From NCBI RefSeq assembly GCF_026419855.1, contig NZ_JAOAKP010000009.1, forward strand, positions 1-43,921: a stretch of DNA of 43,921 bases, written 5' to 3'. The DNA is from Methanothrix sp. (lineage in GTDB: Archaea > Halobacteriota > Methanosarcinia > Methanotrichales > Methanotrichaceae). The notes under the pieces were generated by a model. It saw nothing but the letters and a program-made list of their open reading frames with translations. It made no database searches and was not told the DNA's origin. Position numbers and translations under genes: made by a program. Each line of letters starts with the position of its first letter. Within the stretch, counting starts at the first letter, position 1. Shown one piece after another: positions 1-8,758 of the stretch.

Positions 1-14
1 TGTATAAGAGACAG
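1..14. other. Tn5 mosaic-end adapter remnant
   Basis: The window opens with TGTATAAGAGACAG, identical to the last 14 bases of the 19-bp Tn5 mosaic end used in tagmentation libraries. The hsdR reading frame passes through it but is convincingly HsdR-like only after it. It is best read as untrimmed adapter at a contig end rather than genomic sequence. Confidence 0.9.
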
Positions 15-2627
15 GCCCTGATATATGCGCTCAGTCGGATATCCCATCCTGATGGGGCCACACTCGAGGCGCGCAACCGCTCATTTCACAGAATGCTAGT
101 CGATGGCGTGACGGTGGAATACCGAAGACCAGATGGCACCATCGCAGGGGCACAGGCCCGCGTCATCGACTTCGAGAATCCTGATAGCAATGACTTCTTG
201 GCCGTGAACCAGATCACCTTCCAGGAGGGAAGGAGCACACGCCGCCCTGACATCGTGCTCTTCATAAATGGACTTCCGATCGCGATCATCGAGCTCAAGA
301 ACCCGACAGACGAGAGTGCGACCATCTGGGATGCCTACCAGCAGCTCCAGACGTACATGAAGGAGCTGCCGGGCCTATTCTCCATGAACGAATTCCTCGT
401 TATATCAGATGGTCTTGAGGCGCGCATCGGAACGCTGACATCCGGAAGAGAATGGTTCAAGCCCTGGAGGACCATAAAGGGGGAAGGGGTCGATGACTTC
501 GGCGCCCTGCAGCTCGATGTACTGCTCAGAGGAGTCTTCGAGAGGAAGAACCTACTGGAGCTCATTCGCGATTTCGTGGTCTTTGAGGACGACGGCTCCG
601 GGAAGATAAGAAAGAATATGGCCGGTTACCATCAGTTCCACGCTGTGAGGGTGGCGGTTGCGGAGACCCTGCGGGCAGCTGGAATAAAATCATCAGGAAG
701 AGGCCATCCAGGAGATCACCGCATCGGCGTTGTCTGGCACACCCAGGGCTCTGGCAAGAGCCTGACGATGGTATTCTATACAGGCCGCATAATCAGGGAG
801 CCTGCGATGCAGAATCCGACGGTGGTGGTGCTCACAGACCGCAACGATCTTGACGATCAGCTCTTCGGCACGTTCTCCCTCTGCCAAGACCTCCTCCGCC
901 AGCCGCCTGTACAGGCGGAGAGCCGCGAGGATCTCAGAGAGAGGCTGCAGATCGAGGCAGGGGGCATCATCTTCACAACAATCCAGAAGTTTCTGTCAGA
1001 GGACAGGCGCGCTCTATCCCGCAGGAGAAACATAGTTGTGATCGCAGATGAGGCACACCGGAGCCAGTATGACTTCATAGATGGTTTCGCGAGGCACATG
1101 AGGGACGCGCTTCCTAACGCATCATTCATAGCCTTCACAGGCACACCTCTGGAGCTGGATGACCGGAACACCCGCGCAGTCTTCGGCGATTACATCTCCA
1201 TCTACGATATACAGAACGCAGTAGAGGACGGTGCCACGGTCCCAATCTACTACGAGAGCCGGCTCGCAAAGCTCAACCTGCCGGAGCACCTCAAGCCAAA
1301 GATCGATGAGGGGTTCGAAGAGGTCACAGAAGGAGATGAGATCGAGCACAAGGAGATGCTCAAGAGGAAGTGGGCACAGTTTGAGGCCATCGTGGGGACA
1401 AGGAAGAGGCTTCAGATGATCGCAGAGGATATCGTGAAGCACTTCGAGCAGCGGCTTGAGACACTCGATGGAAAGGCGATGATAGTATGCATGAGCAGGC
1501 GCATATGCGTCGACATGTACAACGAGATAATTCGCCTCAGACCGGAGTGGCATGATGATGACGATACGAAGGGGAGAATAAAGGTCGTCATGACCGGATC
1601 TGCATCTGATCCGGATGAATGGCAGCCGCACATCCGCAACAAGCCACGCAGAAGGGCGCTGGCAGAGAGGTTCAGAGATCCAGATGATCCTCTTAAGATC
1701 GTCATAGTCAGGGACATGTGGCTGACCGGCTTCGACTGCCCGAGCCTGCACACAATGTACATCGACAAGCCTATGCGCGCCCATGGTCTGATGCAGGCGA
1801 TCGCCAGGGTTAACCGCGTTTTCAGGGACAAGCCCGGAGGGCTCGTCGTGGACTACATAGGCCTGGGATACGACCTCAAAGAGGCGCTTGCAACCTACAC
1901 TGCCAGCGGTGGAAACGGGAGAACCGCGATAGATATCGATGAGGCAGTCGCTGTGATGCTGGAGAAGTACGAGATCTGCCGGGATCTCTTCCACGGCTTT
2001 GATATCTCCTCCTGGGTGAAGGGCTCTCCCGAAGACCGGCTCAGAATTTTGCCCGCGGCTCAGGAGCACATATTGGCCCAGATCGACGGAAGGGAGCGGT
2101 TTATCAGGGCATCCTCTGATCTCACAAAGTCCTTCGCACTGGCTGTGCCACATGAGAGAGCGCTGAGCATAAGGGACGAGGTCGCGTTCTTCCAGGCTGT
2201 TCGGTCTGCTCTGCTCAAGAGAGCACCATCAGATCGTGTTCGAGATCAGGATACAGACCGGGCCATACAGGACCTCATCTCGAGGTTCATAGCGCCAGAG
2301 GGGATCGTCGACATATTCACAGTTGCTGGCCTGAAGAGGCCGGATATCTCCATACTCTCCGAGGAGTTCCTGGCAGAGGTCCGCAACATCCCCCACAAGA
2401 ATCTCGCGGTCGAGCTCCTCCGGAAGCTGATATCAGGGGAGATAAAGGAGCGCCGGAGAAGGAACGTCGTCAGGGCGCGATCGTTTGCCGAGATGCTCGA
2501 TCAGTCTCTGAAAAGGTACCACAACCGTGCCATAGATGCTGTGCAGATTATAGAGGAGCTGATCGATATCGCCCGTAGGATGCGTGAGGACGAGATGCGC
2601 GGCAAGGCGCTCGGCCTTCACAGATGA
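15..2627 (+). CDS. Type I restriction enzyme R subunit, 5'-truncated and frameshifted
   Basis: HsdR is the motor and nuclease subunit of a type I restriction-modification complex. It translocates DNA with ATP and cuts unmodified DNA. The frame is open to the left edge, so perhaps 80-100 N-terminal residues are missing; the first ATG at 93 is internal. Counting from that Met, a PD-(D/E)xK nuclease core is visible (D53, then E67-L-K69). It is followed by Walker A HTQGSGKS (about 738-765), DEAH (about 1046) and the helicase motif FTGTPLE (about 1135). The frame ends in GKALGLHR-stop at 2627, whereas the family continues with a C-terminal domain found in another frame just downstream. hsdM and hsdS are not in the window and may lie to the left. 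The family call is very secure; activity is doubtful because of the frameshift. Confidence 0.93.
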   Translation, partial: ALIYALSRISHPDGATLEARNRSFHRMLVDGVTVEYRRPDGTIAGAQARVIDFENPDSNDFLAVNQITFQEGRSTRRPDIVLFINGLPIAIIELKNPTDESATIWDAYQQLQTYMKELPGLFSMNEFLVISDGLEARIGTLTSGREWFKPWRTIKGEGVDDFGALQLDVLLRGVFERKNLLELIRDFVVFEDDGSGKIRKNMAGYHQFHAVRVAVAETLRAAGIKSSGRGHPGDHRIGVVWHTQGSGKSLTMVFYTGRIIREPAMQNPTVVVLTDRNDLDDQLFGTFSLCQDLLRQPPVQAESREDLRERLQIEAGGIIFTTIQKFLSEDRRALSRRRNIVVIADEAHRSQYDFIDGFARHMRDALPNASFIAFTGTPLELDDRNTRAVFGDYISIYDIQNAVEDGATVPIYYESRLAKLNLPEHLKPKIDEGFEEVTEGDEIEHKEMLKRKWAQFEAIVGTRKRLQMIAEDIVKHFEQRLETLDGKAMIVCMSRRICVDMYNEIIRLRPEWHDDDDTKGRIKVVMTGSASDPDEWQPHIRNKPRRRALAERFRDPDDPLKIVIVRDMWLTGFDCPSLHTMYIDKPMRAHGLMQAIARVNRVFRDKPGGLVVDYIGLGYDLKEALATYTASGGNGRTAIDIDEAVAVMLEKYEICRDLFHGFDISSWVKGSPEDRLRILPAAQEHILAQIDGRERFIRASSDLTKSFALAVPHERALSIRDEVAFFQAVRSALLKRAPSDRVRDQDTDRAIQDLISRFIAPEGIVDIFTVAGLKRPDISILSEEFLAEVRNIPHKNLAVELLRKLISGEIKERRRRNVVRARSFAEMLDQSLKRYHNRAIDAVQIIEELIDIARRMREDEMRGKALGLHR

Positions 2628-2904
2628 GGAGATAGCTTTCTACGATGCGCTTGTGGTTAATAACAACGCTGTCGAAGCCCTTGGCGATGAGAATCTGAAG
2701 GAGCTGGCAAGGGAGATCGTGAGGACGCTGCGCGGGAGCGTCACTGTGGACTGGACAGATAGGGAAAATGTCAAGGCTCAGCTTCGCGTGAAGGTCAAAC
2801 GGATACTCCGGCAGCATGGCTATCCTGTTGAGAGGCGTGATGAGGCTGTGCTCAAGGTCCTGGAGCAGGCCGAGGCGCTGGCCGCGGAGTGGGCGACTGC
2901 GTGA
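2620..2904 (+). pseudogene. HsdR C-terminal fragment, +1 frame
   Basis: This is the C-terminal domain of the preceding HsdR, in a different frame. Skipping one base near 2619 (CTT-c-ACA) joins ...KALGL to [11 protein letters not shown] and gives a continuous family-like C-terminus of about 95 residues ending at 2904. The fragment has no convincing start of its own; the apparent ATG at 2584 sits inside the other frame. Either the gene is inactivated by a one-base insertion or the assembly has an error. The following 600 bases contain no intact gene. Confidence 0.85.
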
Positions 2905-2981
2905 GCCCGAGGCCAGAATTAGAATCAGCCGCAGCATCTTGCAGGTCGGTGAGGGGCGGTGCTGGTGCACCATGCTTATAA

Positions 2982-3040
2982 TCTCGCTCTTATCCATATG
3001 ATAACTTGCCCACCGATACATTGGTTCCAATATGCACTCA
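2982..3040 (-). repeat. Dispersed ~55-bp repeat, copy A
   Basis: Read on the minus strand, it runs from AGTGCATA through CAAGTTATCATATGGATAAG to GAGCGAGATTATAAG. The core word GGATAAGAGCG is shared with copies near 3.1, 43.1 and (with one change) 39.4 and 5.3 kb. A TATA-like ATTATAAG follows at once. TTATC and GATAA can pair across ATATG. The function is unknown. Confidence 0.7.
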
Positions 3041-3100
3041 TGGCGAATAAATGAGGGCTTTTTGTAGCCAGCATGCTTTGCACGCAAGTTGTCAACCACA

Positions 3101-3156
3101 TAAATGCATAGCAGGACCAGTGCATCTTCTGTGGGTCATCGTATGGATAAGAGCGC
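3101..3156 (+). repeat. Dispersed ~55-bp repeat, copy B
   Basis: The copy contains ATGCATAGCAGGACCAGTGC, a short TC-rich spacer, and then CATCGTATGGATAAGAGCG. The match to copy E near the right end of the window covers both the GCATAGCAG-ACCA half and the GGATAAGAGCG half. A TATA-like ATTTATAG lies about 20 bases further on. No gene follows directly. Confidence 0.75.
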
Positions 3157-3394
3157 TAACGAAATCCCGCACGATTTATAGACACTTTGTAGGTAGACTA
3201 CCGACATTCGCGCTGACGATAAACTATGTGAGCGCTCGCTCTCGCGCTGTGTCTTTTGCTTCGCTCGCTCCATTAAAAGTGAGCGCGAGCTCCGCTCGGA
3301 CCGCGCAGTGCGTCGCGTGGGGGCGTGATGCATGGGGGACAGTAGTGCTTATGGATGCAGCCACAAAAATCGCGTGAAGATAAATCCTGCAACA

Positions 3395-3517
3395 TCAGTA
3401 TTGTTTCCTTCTGCCCGCGACCCGTTCCGTGATGTATTCGAGTATCATCCCGTCCACCTTGAAGGGCGGGAGGTCTAGATATTCGGCCAGCATCTCCTTC
3501 GTGGTCTCGATGAGCAC
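3395..3517 (-). pseudogene. Short 3' relic of an unidentified gene
   Basis: The minus strand reads about 40 codons with protein-like composition, ending in TERVAGRRKQY-stop. The frame is closed by TAA directly before a GTG at 3517, and there is no ribosome binding site. It therefore looks like the C-terminal end of a decayed gene rather than an intact small gene. I do not recognise the family. It ends about 30 bases before the stop of the exported-protein gene. Confidence 0.35.
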
Positions 3518-3549
3518 TTAATGCGTGACAACATGTAGCACGAAAGAAC

Positions 3550-4719
3550 TTACATCACGAGACTCAGCACATCTCTCTCTGCGTTTGAAGTACCTGAGCG
3601 GCGTTCTGTAACAGTCTGCACAATCCTTCCGCTGGAATCATAAGTCGCTGTGAGCATGTAGTTATCGTTGTTTGTCTCCTCCATGACGAGTCCGTCCTGG
3701 CCGCTGTAAAGCACACTCACGACCATTCCAGTGTGAGGATCTTTGTCCACGACGCCTGTATTAAGAGAGAGCGCCTCCTGTGGAACCCATAAGCCCATGA
3801 GCTGTGCGATGCCAGACACTACAGACACGTATGATGGCTGCATTGCATTTTCAGTGCGCACTTGCTGCCTGAACTCGGCGAACCTCTTATGGACCTTTTG
3901 TACATGCAGCTCCACACCCAGCTGAGACACAGTGGGCGCTACGTCCGGAAGTTGCGGAAGCCAGAAGTAATGCTGCCCCTGGAAGAGCAGGGTGGCTCCA
4001 GGCTGGACCCATGACGGTATTGCGCCGTCTCTCCACGGAATACTCACCTCGCGCAGACCAGACAGCCTCATGATCGCATGCTGTCCACGGCTGAGAATTC
4101 CGCCACCTTCTGTTGGCATATTGGAGGTGTAATCTGCAGTGTGATGGAGCAGTATGCCCGTGTTGAGGTCGTATATCATGATCATAGAAATTCCCTGGGA
4201 CTGGAACCTGAATCTGATGACATCATACTCCCTTCCACCAAGCTCGTATTTTCCACGGTCCACATACAGATCGTCGTCCGCCCTCTCCGGAATTGATCTT
4301 AGAACCTCCGGGTTGCACCAGAAATCACCGCATCCCGCTGGATTCACCGAGCCGTAAAAGTTCACCTTCTTCATGCCACCTGTGGAGGGATCAGGGTAAA
4401 ATGCCTCGGTCCAGGTGGCTGCATCTCCACCATCCAGCGCCACCACAGTCACCTGCACCAGCCCGGCGCCGTAATCTCCACCCACAAAGGCCAAATTTCC
4501 TTCTGTCGTGATATCTGGGGACCCTACCACAATCTCATAAGTGGCCCGGAGACCCTCCTTTATCGCAACAGGAGCTGGCGCCCGGGCGAGTTCCGGGTAT
4601 CTTATGGTCATTGGATTGCTCATGCCGCTGGGAAGCGTGAGCTTCGCGGCATCTGATGCTGTGGCTGAATGAACGATGATGAGAAGAAACAACATCGTGA
4701 GCGCAGCTTTTCTGCCCAT
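3550..4719 (-). CDS. Exported protein of unknown function
   Basis: This is a 389-residue protein with a clear N-terminal signal sequence (MGRKAALTMLFLLIIVHSAT, cleavage probably after the A-S-A type region near residue 23). The rest is soluble, with no obvious second membrane span, and rich in beta-prone sequence. The middle part (YDVIRFRFQSQ, MIMIYDLNTGILL) resembles the repeated strands of lipoprotein-carrier-like folds, but that is only an impression. No catalytic motif or metal site is recognisable. The start at 4719 is supported by the position of the signal peptide. It stands alone between two gene-poor stretches beside the mobile-element region, so it may be accessory. Real gene: likely; function: unknown. 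Confidence 0.8.
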   Translation of the reverse strand: MGRKAALTMLFLLIIVHSATASDAAKLTLPSGMSNPMTIRYPELARAPAPVAIKEGLRATYEIVVGSPDITTEGNLAFVGGDYGAGLVQVTVVALDGGDAATWTEAFYPDPSTGGMKKVNFYGSVNPAGCGDFWCNPEVLRSIPERADDDLYVDRGKYELGGREYDVIRFRFQSQGISMIMIYDLNTGILLHHTADYTSNMPTEGGGILSRGQHAIMRLSGLREVSIPWRDGAIPSWVQPGATLLFQGQHYFWLPQLPDVAPTVSQLGVELHVQKVHKRFAEFRQQVRTENAMQPSYVSVVSGIAQLMGLWVPQEALSLNTGVVDKDPHTGMVVSVLYSGQDGLVMEETNNDNYMLTATYDSSGRIVQTVTERRSGTSNAERDVLSLVM

Positions 4720-5316
4720 AACATCGACTCCATATTCGAATTTGTATTACCAGACGTCACAGGGATCTTTAAAGAACCAGATCTCCAAAGCGGATTTACT
4801 GCAGGCGTGCCGACGCAGGCGAAATCCTTGAAGTTCTCGCTCAGAAAGAAGGCTCCAGAGAGGCAGGAATCTGCATCATTCTCTACTTTAATGAATGATC
4901 CAGTAGAGTTCCCGGACAGCCCGGCTTATAGAGTGAGTCTGGCTGTCTAGTTCATGGCCACGGCATCTCAATCCGCATGCATATACCCAGCGCTATGTAG
5001 CGCCCGCACCGATTCTGGATGATCTGAGCTTGAGACTGTTCCGTCCTGAGATCCTGTAAAAGCAGCCCTAAATAAATAGTTACGCATTCGAATACTTAAG
5101 CAGATTATAGAAGATTCCTATTAAACTCCTCTTCAACAATCTGCACATCTCGCTGCCTGCTTCTATTAAAGTAGTTTTATAGTATTCCGTATAAGTTTAT
5201 ATAATATTGCATATTACATAAAATCATGTATAAAGTGGGACATATCATGCAGATTTTAAATTGATTTATATGAAGCGACGCAAAGAGCTATAATTTATGG
5301 GGAGCTTAAGCTCCAA

Positions 5317-5372
5317 GAACGCATAACAGAACCGGTGCTTCTTCTGGCAGGTCGTCATATGGATATGAGCGA
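5317..5372 (+). repeat. Dispersed ~55-bp repeat, copy C
   Basis: The copy has CGCATAACAGAACCGGTGCT, then TTCTTCTGGCAGGTCGTCAT and ATGGATATGAGCGA. It differs from the consensus GGATAAGAGCG by one base (GGATATGAGCG) but keeps the whole upstream half. AT-rich sequence (CAATATCATAATG) follows. Confidence 0.7.
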
Positions 5373-5412
5373 TTCAATATCATAATGTATCTACGCTGTA
5401 GAATATAATATC

Positions 5413-5606
5413 ACTAATTTCAGAATTGGGCACTAATTTTAAAAACAATAATAGTAAGCCCGAAATTAGTAAATTAATAAAATTAGTTCGTTTGAATGCT
5501 CTTCATAGAGGTGTGCGTGCGTGTCCGCATGGAGACCTGCCATGACGCACAGAATCACCTCCTGCAGGCCTCTGCACTGCTACTAATTTTACAAATTTAC
5601 TAATTT
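5413..5606. repeat. Iteron-like ACTAATTT octamers
   Basis: Exact copies of ACTAATTT lie at 5413, 5432, 5582 and 5599, and of its complement AAATTAGT at 5463 and 5480. They fall into three pairs with start-to-start spacings of 19, 17 and 17 bases. The middle pair is inverted relative to the other two. Near-matches (GAATTAGC) continue into 5630-5665. This arrangement resembles initiator or regulator binding sites. Confidence 0.6.
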
Positions 5607-5661
5607 AGTGCCTTTAGATATCGATTTTCGAATTAGCTATTGTTATATAAAATTGGTTGAA

Positions 5662-7845
5662 TTAGCCCTCGCCTGTCCCCTCCTCCATATCGAATGCCTG
5701 TTTCTTTATCGGGGTTACCCACCTCGTCCGCTTATTTATGGTCTTGCTGTAGGATCGGGATTTCCCTGGCGGTGTGGCCAGCAAACCCTTCTGCTCGATC
5801 GCATCCAGCAGGATGTCTTTTCTCAGGATCCTGTTTTCACCCTGGCCGCGCAGGAGTTCATTGACTGCTTTTATCGCTGGATCCATCAATACATAGTATA
5901 CATCATCATCTGGACCCCAGCCGATCAGCTCCCTGCGTCCTGGCATGATCTCCCTGTCCCAGATGGGTACAGATCCATCCATCGATGCGAAATACACCTT
6001 ATTCTGAGCCAGGAGATCTGATATGGCCTGGAAGAAGATCTGCGATGCATCGCCTTTCTGAGCCATCTCCGTCTGCTCATCAGCACCCATGTTCAGAGCG
6101 TCCCAGCCTCTTTTGAGATGATTCCCGGCTTCTTCCTCGGTTAAGGCACCAGATTCAACCGCATACCTGAAGAACGTCTCAAGACCGATGTACATGTCCG
6201 CTACGGCCTCGTTCAGCCTGCCGTGACGACCCTGGATCTCTGCCTCAGCGATTGCCCTTTCACGAAGCTCTCCGAACCTGGCTGGCAGACGTTTAGATAG
6301 ATCGTCGAGCTGCGGTGCCAGCCAAGTCAGGTACCCGACCATGGCCTGGGACAGAAGCTCTCTGCGATCCTGAGCCGTCCTAATTCGATCGTTGTCCAGG
6401 TCGTCAGGGGATATGTGCAGTGTGTATGCGCGAGCCAGTGACGACCCGGAGAGGGGCTGGAGCTCGCCAGATGCGACTATGAGACCACGAGGTGGATGGC
6501 CGCTGTTCAGCGTGTAGTCATGTTTGCCCGGAACCAGCCTGGATCTCCCCTGCCGGTCACCCTGGTTCCTCATGAGGTACTCCAGGACACCAACCAGCTT
6601 CTGCTGCTCTTTTGGATCCTGCGCGGGATACAGATCGTCTACCGCCAGGAGGACATCCTTCGCGATAAAGGCCATAAGCTCGATGCTCATTGGCGTATCA
6701 CGGAACGATGCGGGTAGCGTCTTGTTATCGAACCTTCCGAACATGCACAGTACCAGGGCAATGATGGTCGACTTTCTCGAACCCGATGGCCCCCAGAGGT
6801 ACATCAAAACGCCAGGCTCGATTCCAGCCATCCTGAACGGTTCCATGAGTGGCGATAAGAACGCCATGGAGACCAGCGGGTACATTATCCTGGCAGGTCC
6901 CGCATCGAAGAGATCAATAACGGCCTTTATGGCCGCATTCAAATCGGGGACCGTCTCAGGCAGCCTGTAATTCTGGAGCTTTGCCGGAAGCTCGATCTCT
7001 ACGTTTTCAGCACCTATCGCACCGCCAGCGTGCAGGTAGATCCACTTTCCGTCAATATGCTTCCATCCCAGAAACGTATAGACCGAGCTTTCCGGGATGC
7101 CGTTCTGAGCCATCTTCTGGAGCAGGAACCTGAGCTCCGCCTCTTTGAACGGCCTGATTGCAGTCTTCATGCCCCATATACGGCCAGGCCATTTCATCTC
7201 GCTGAACTCCGACATCGATATGCAGATCTTTGGAAGGGGTGTTGAGTCTGGCAGAATGCCCTCAAGCTCGATAGACCTCTCCCTCGACTCGCCATTGTCT
7301 TTGAGAATCTCACGAACCGGCCAGGCCACGAAATCGCATATCGGTGTATCGACTGTTTCATAGGCCGAATCACCTGTGGCCGGGTCGAAGATTTTTTCTA
7401 TAGTGACCCTGGATAAACCTCCCTTCTCGTTTATGCGGTAGTCTGCAATCCCATTCATGAGGCGTAATGCAGCATCATATCTGGCATCGAGACCGGAACC
7501 GGCACTGTTCTCTGCTGAGGTCTTCTCGTTTGCGCTCTGCACCTCTGCCTGTGCTTTGATCTTAGACTTCAGGAGGGTAAAGTCAGGCGCAGGTTTTGCT
7601 CTCTTCAATCTCGACCAGGCACGATTGTATTCTGCTGGATTGTTGCGCCACAGATAAGCCAGTGCCCTGATATTTCGAGGTTCGAGTGGCAGGCCCGGAT
7701 CGAAGTTGTTGTCCTGAACCGACCTCTCGGCCCGCTCGCATATCTCGTTAACAATCCTCAACGCCTCCTCAAGGAGTCCCTCACGTGTCGGTGAAACTGT
7801 GGGACTGCCCTCTGACGACATGCCACTCTCATATTCATCAATCAT
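5662..7845 (-). CDS. Mobile-element P-loop ATPase (DUF927-like replication protein)
   Basis: This large protein of about 727 residues has Walker A GPSGSRKST near residue 365 and a Walker B-like strand LLAVDDLYP about 50 residues later. The block order resembles DUF927 and related helicase/primase C-terminal ATPases of integrated plasmids and viruses. The N-terminal third has no recognised motif. An open frame exists upstream to 7893, but ATG at 7845 has a good AAAGGTG site 5-6 bases before it, so I prefer it. A GCCAGC/GCTGGC hairpin lies just upstream of that site (about 7868-7893). The gene follows two small genes in the same direction and ends in the octamer-rich AT stretch. A role in element replication is inference from fold class and context; a specialised regulatory ATPase is possible. 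Confidence 0.75.
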   Translation of the reverse strand: MIDEYESGMSSEGSPTVSPTREGLLEEALRIVNEICERAERSVQDNNFDPGLPLEPRNIRALAYLWRNNPAEYNRAWSRLKRAKPAPDFTLLKSKIKAQAEVQSANEKTSAENSAGSGLDARYDAALRLMNGIADYRINEKGGLSRVTIEKIFDPATGDSAYETVDTPICDFVAWPVREILKDNGESRERSIELEGILPDSTPLPKICISMSEFSEMKWPGRIWGMKTAIRPFKEAELRFLLQKMAQNGIPESSVYTFLGWKHIDGKWIYLHAGGAIGAENVEIELPAKLQNYRLPETVPDLNAAIKAVIDLFDAGPARIMYPLVSMAFLSPLMEPFRMAGIEPGVLMYLWGPSGSRKSTIIALVLCMFGRFDNKTLPASFRDTPMSIELMAFIAKDVLLAVDDLYPAQDPKEQQKLVGVLEYLMRNQGDRQGRSRLVPGKHDYTLNSGHPPRGLIVASGELQPLSGSSLARAYTLHISPDDLDNDRIRTAQDRRELLSQAMVGYLTWLAPQLDDLSKRLPARFGELRERAIAEAEIQGRHGRLNEAVADMYIGLETFFRYAVESGALTEEEAGNHLKRGWDALNMGADEQTEMAQKGDASQIFFQAISDLLAQNKVYFASMDGSVPIWDREIMPGRRELIGWGPDDDVYYVLMDPAIKAVNELLRGQGENRILRKDILLDAIEQKGLLATPPGKSRSYSKTINKRTRWVTPIKKQAFDMEEGTGEG

Positions 7846-7986
7846 ATCAACACCTTTAATACACAAGCCAGCCCGCTTCGCACGAGCTGGCATCCCCCAT
7901 ATCAGAACCGTTCAACATCCACGCCTGTTCCAACAACAGTTCTCTTTCCTGAGACCCAGTGTCCACTACCTCTGTTGTACCTGACA

Positions 7987-8184
7987 CTACCAGTCGAGAA
8001 CCCTCAGTTCCTGGACACAGGCTGATATTCCGCTTCTGTATCGGGAAGTAGTGTTTTTCCTGTCCCTCCTCCTCAAGTCGGCATCTTCTGTAGCGTCCGC
8101 TGTGATCTGACCGGCAATATCTCTATCCGAATGTTCATCCTCAGGGCGCTCAGCATATCGATCCCCCCTCAGACTTTGCTGCAT
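7987..8184 (-). CDS. Small charged protein of unknown function
   Basis: The 65-codon frame starts at ATG 8184 inside the 3' end of the preceding gene (35-base overlap) and ends 140 bases before the ATPase. Composition is strongly charged (many Arg, Asp, Glu), with no signal peptide or membrane span and a single Cys. No family is recognised. The position between two same-strand genes supports it as part of the operon, but length and overlap leave real doubt. Confidence 0.4.
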   Translation of the reverse strand: MQQSLRGDRYAERPEDEHSDRDIAGQITADATEDADLRRRDRKNTTSRYRSGISACVQELRVLDW

Positions 8185-8554
8185 GCGGTATTACAATCGT
8201 GGTGCAGCACATCCCTCTGGAATCATCAACCCGTTCATCCCTCCCGGTAAGCACTCTGATCATGTACTCTTTGCCCGGGATATCGGTTCGGAGTATCGCG
8301 ATCCTGCTCCCCACATTAGGGGCCAGCTTATCCTTAAGCCCGATTGGCAAGACAACAACATGTCCTGCGATCTCTGCCAGCAGCATACCATCTTCCTCCA
8401 CAAGCTCTGCGAAGGTACCGACTACCTCCATGTACGGAGAGAGCACGGTCATCTTCCGGCTGTCCGTTACCATTCCTCCGCTGGACTGGAGCACGGGATT
8501 CCAGAGCAGTTCCACTCTTCCACCCATACCAGACCTCACATCAACGCTCATCAT
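8150..8554 (-). CDS. Small hypothetical protein, first gene of the ATPase operon
   Basis: This protein of about 134 residues is rich in alternating hydrophobic strands (EVVGTFAELVEEDG, LLAEIAGHVVVLPIG, SRIAILRTD), compatible with a small beta-barrel such as an OB-like fold. That is an impression only. The frame can open at GTG 8560, but ATG 8554 has GGAAG at a usable distance and is preferred. A minus-strand TATA-like TTAATATAAG lies at about 8623-8632. The gene faces the winged-helix regulator across a 200-base region full of operator palindromes, so it is probably controlled by that regulator. Confidence 0.65.
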   Translation of the reverse strand: MMSVDVRSGMGGRVELLWNPVLQSSGGMVTDSRKMTVLSPYMEVVGTFAELVEEDGMLLAEIAGHVVVLPIGLKDKLAPNVGSRIAILRTDIPGKEYMIRVLTGRDERVDDSRGMCCTTIVIPHAAKSEGGSIC

Positions 8555-8606
8555 CCACACACTTCCTGTGGCGTTTCACTGCCACAGCACACTGTTGCAC
8601 CCCGGC

Positions 8607-8635
8607 ACTATTTATTATTTTTCTTATATTAATTG
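8607..8635 (-). promoter_or_regulatory. TATA-like promoter for the minus-strand operon
   Basis: Read on the minus strand, TTAATATAAG followed by an A/T-rich run lies about 70 bases before the ATG at 8554. The spacing suits an archaeal TATA box with a leader of about 40-50 bases. Confidence 0.45.
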
Positions 8636-8644
8636 ATGTGCATT

Positions 8645-8717
8645 ATAACCGATTATATCCTGAAATGGGCTCCAAATAACCGGTTATATGCGGGCTTTGT
8701 GCTGTATAACCGGATCC
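8645..8717. promoter_or_regulatory. Three phased operator palindromes
   Basis: Three related 12-bp sites occur: ATAACCGATTAT (8645-8656), the perfect palindrome ATAACCGGTTAT (8676-8687) and the half-conserved ATAACCGGATCC (8706-8717). Start-to-start distances are 31 and 30 bp, close to three helical turns, so dimers could bind on one face. They lie between the divergent regulator and the small-protein/ATPase operon, directly upstream of the regulator's TATA-like CGATAAATATC (about 8721-8731). Confidence 0.75.
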
Positions 8718-8758
8718 CGATATCGATAAATATCTGCAAGGTTTTTGAAGGTGACATC

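Larger units (their letters stand above)
2905..3549. other. Gene-poor intergenic stretch
   Basis: No intact gene is supported here. The stretch contains two copies of the dispersed ~55-bp repeat in opposite orientations, at 2982-3040 (minus) and 3101-3156 (plus). It also has a short CpG-rich, low-complexity patch at about 3228-3330 dominated by GAGCG/CGCTC words, and a 40-codon relic of a minus-strand gene at 3395-3517. The 108-codon open frame at 3051-3377 crosses the repeat and looks fortuitous. Confidence 0.6.
4720..5661. other. Long AT-rich intergenic stretch
   Basis: There is no supported gene in about 940 bases. AT content rises sharply from about 5040 onward, unlike the GC-rich core genes. 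The stretch holds copy C of the dispersed repeat (5317-5372) and six exact copies of the octamer ACTAATTT or its complement (5413-5606). It lies behind the 3' end of the ATPase gene of the putative element, where a replication origin or end of the element would be plausible. Confidence 0.6.

Noticed and set aside
3051-3377. 108-codon plus-strand open frame
   Set aside because: It crosses repeat copy B and a low-complexity CpG-rich patch, has no ribosome site, and its composition is not protein-like.
4669-4950. 93-codon plus-strand open frame
   Set aside because: It starts inside the signal-peptide end of the opposite-strand exported-protein gene, and no start signal or family is recognisable.
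8183-8679. Three overlapping plus-strand frames opposite the small-protein gene
   Set aside because: They overlap each other in different frames and are antisense to a better-supported gene; they look like shadows.
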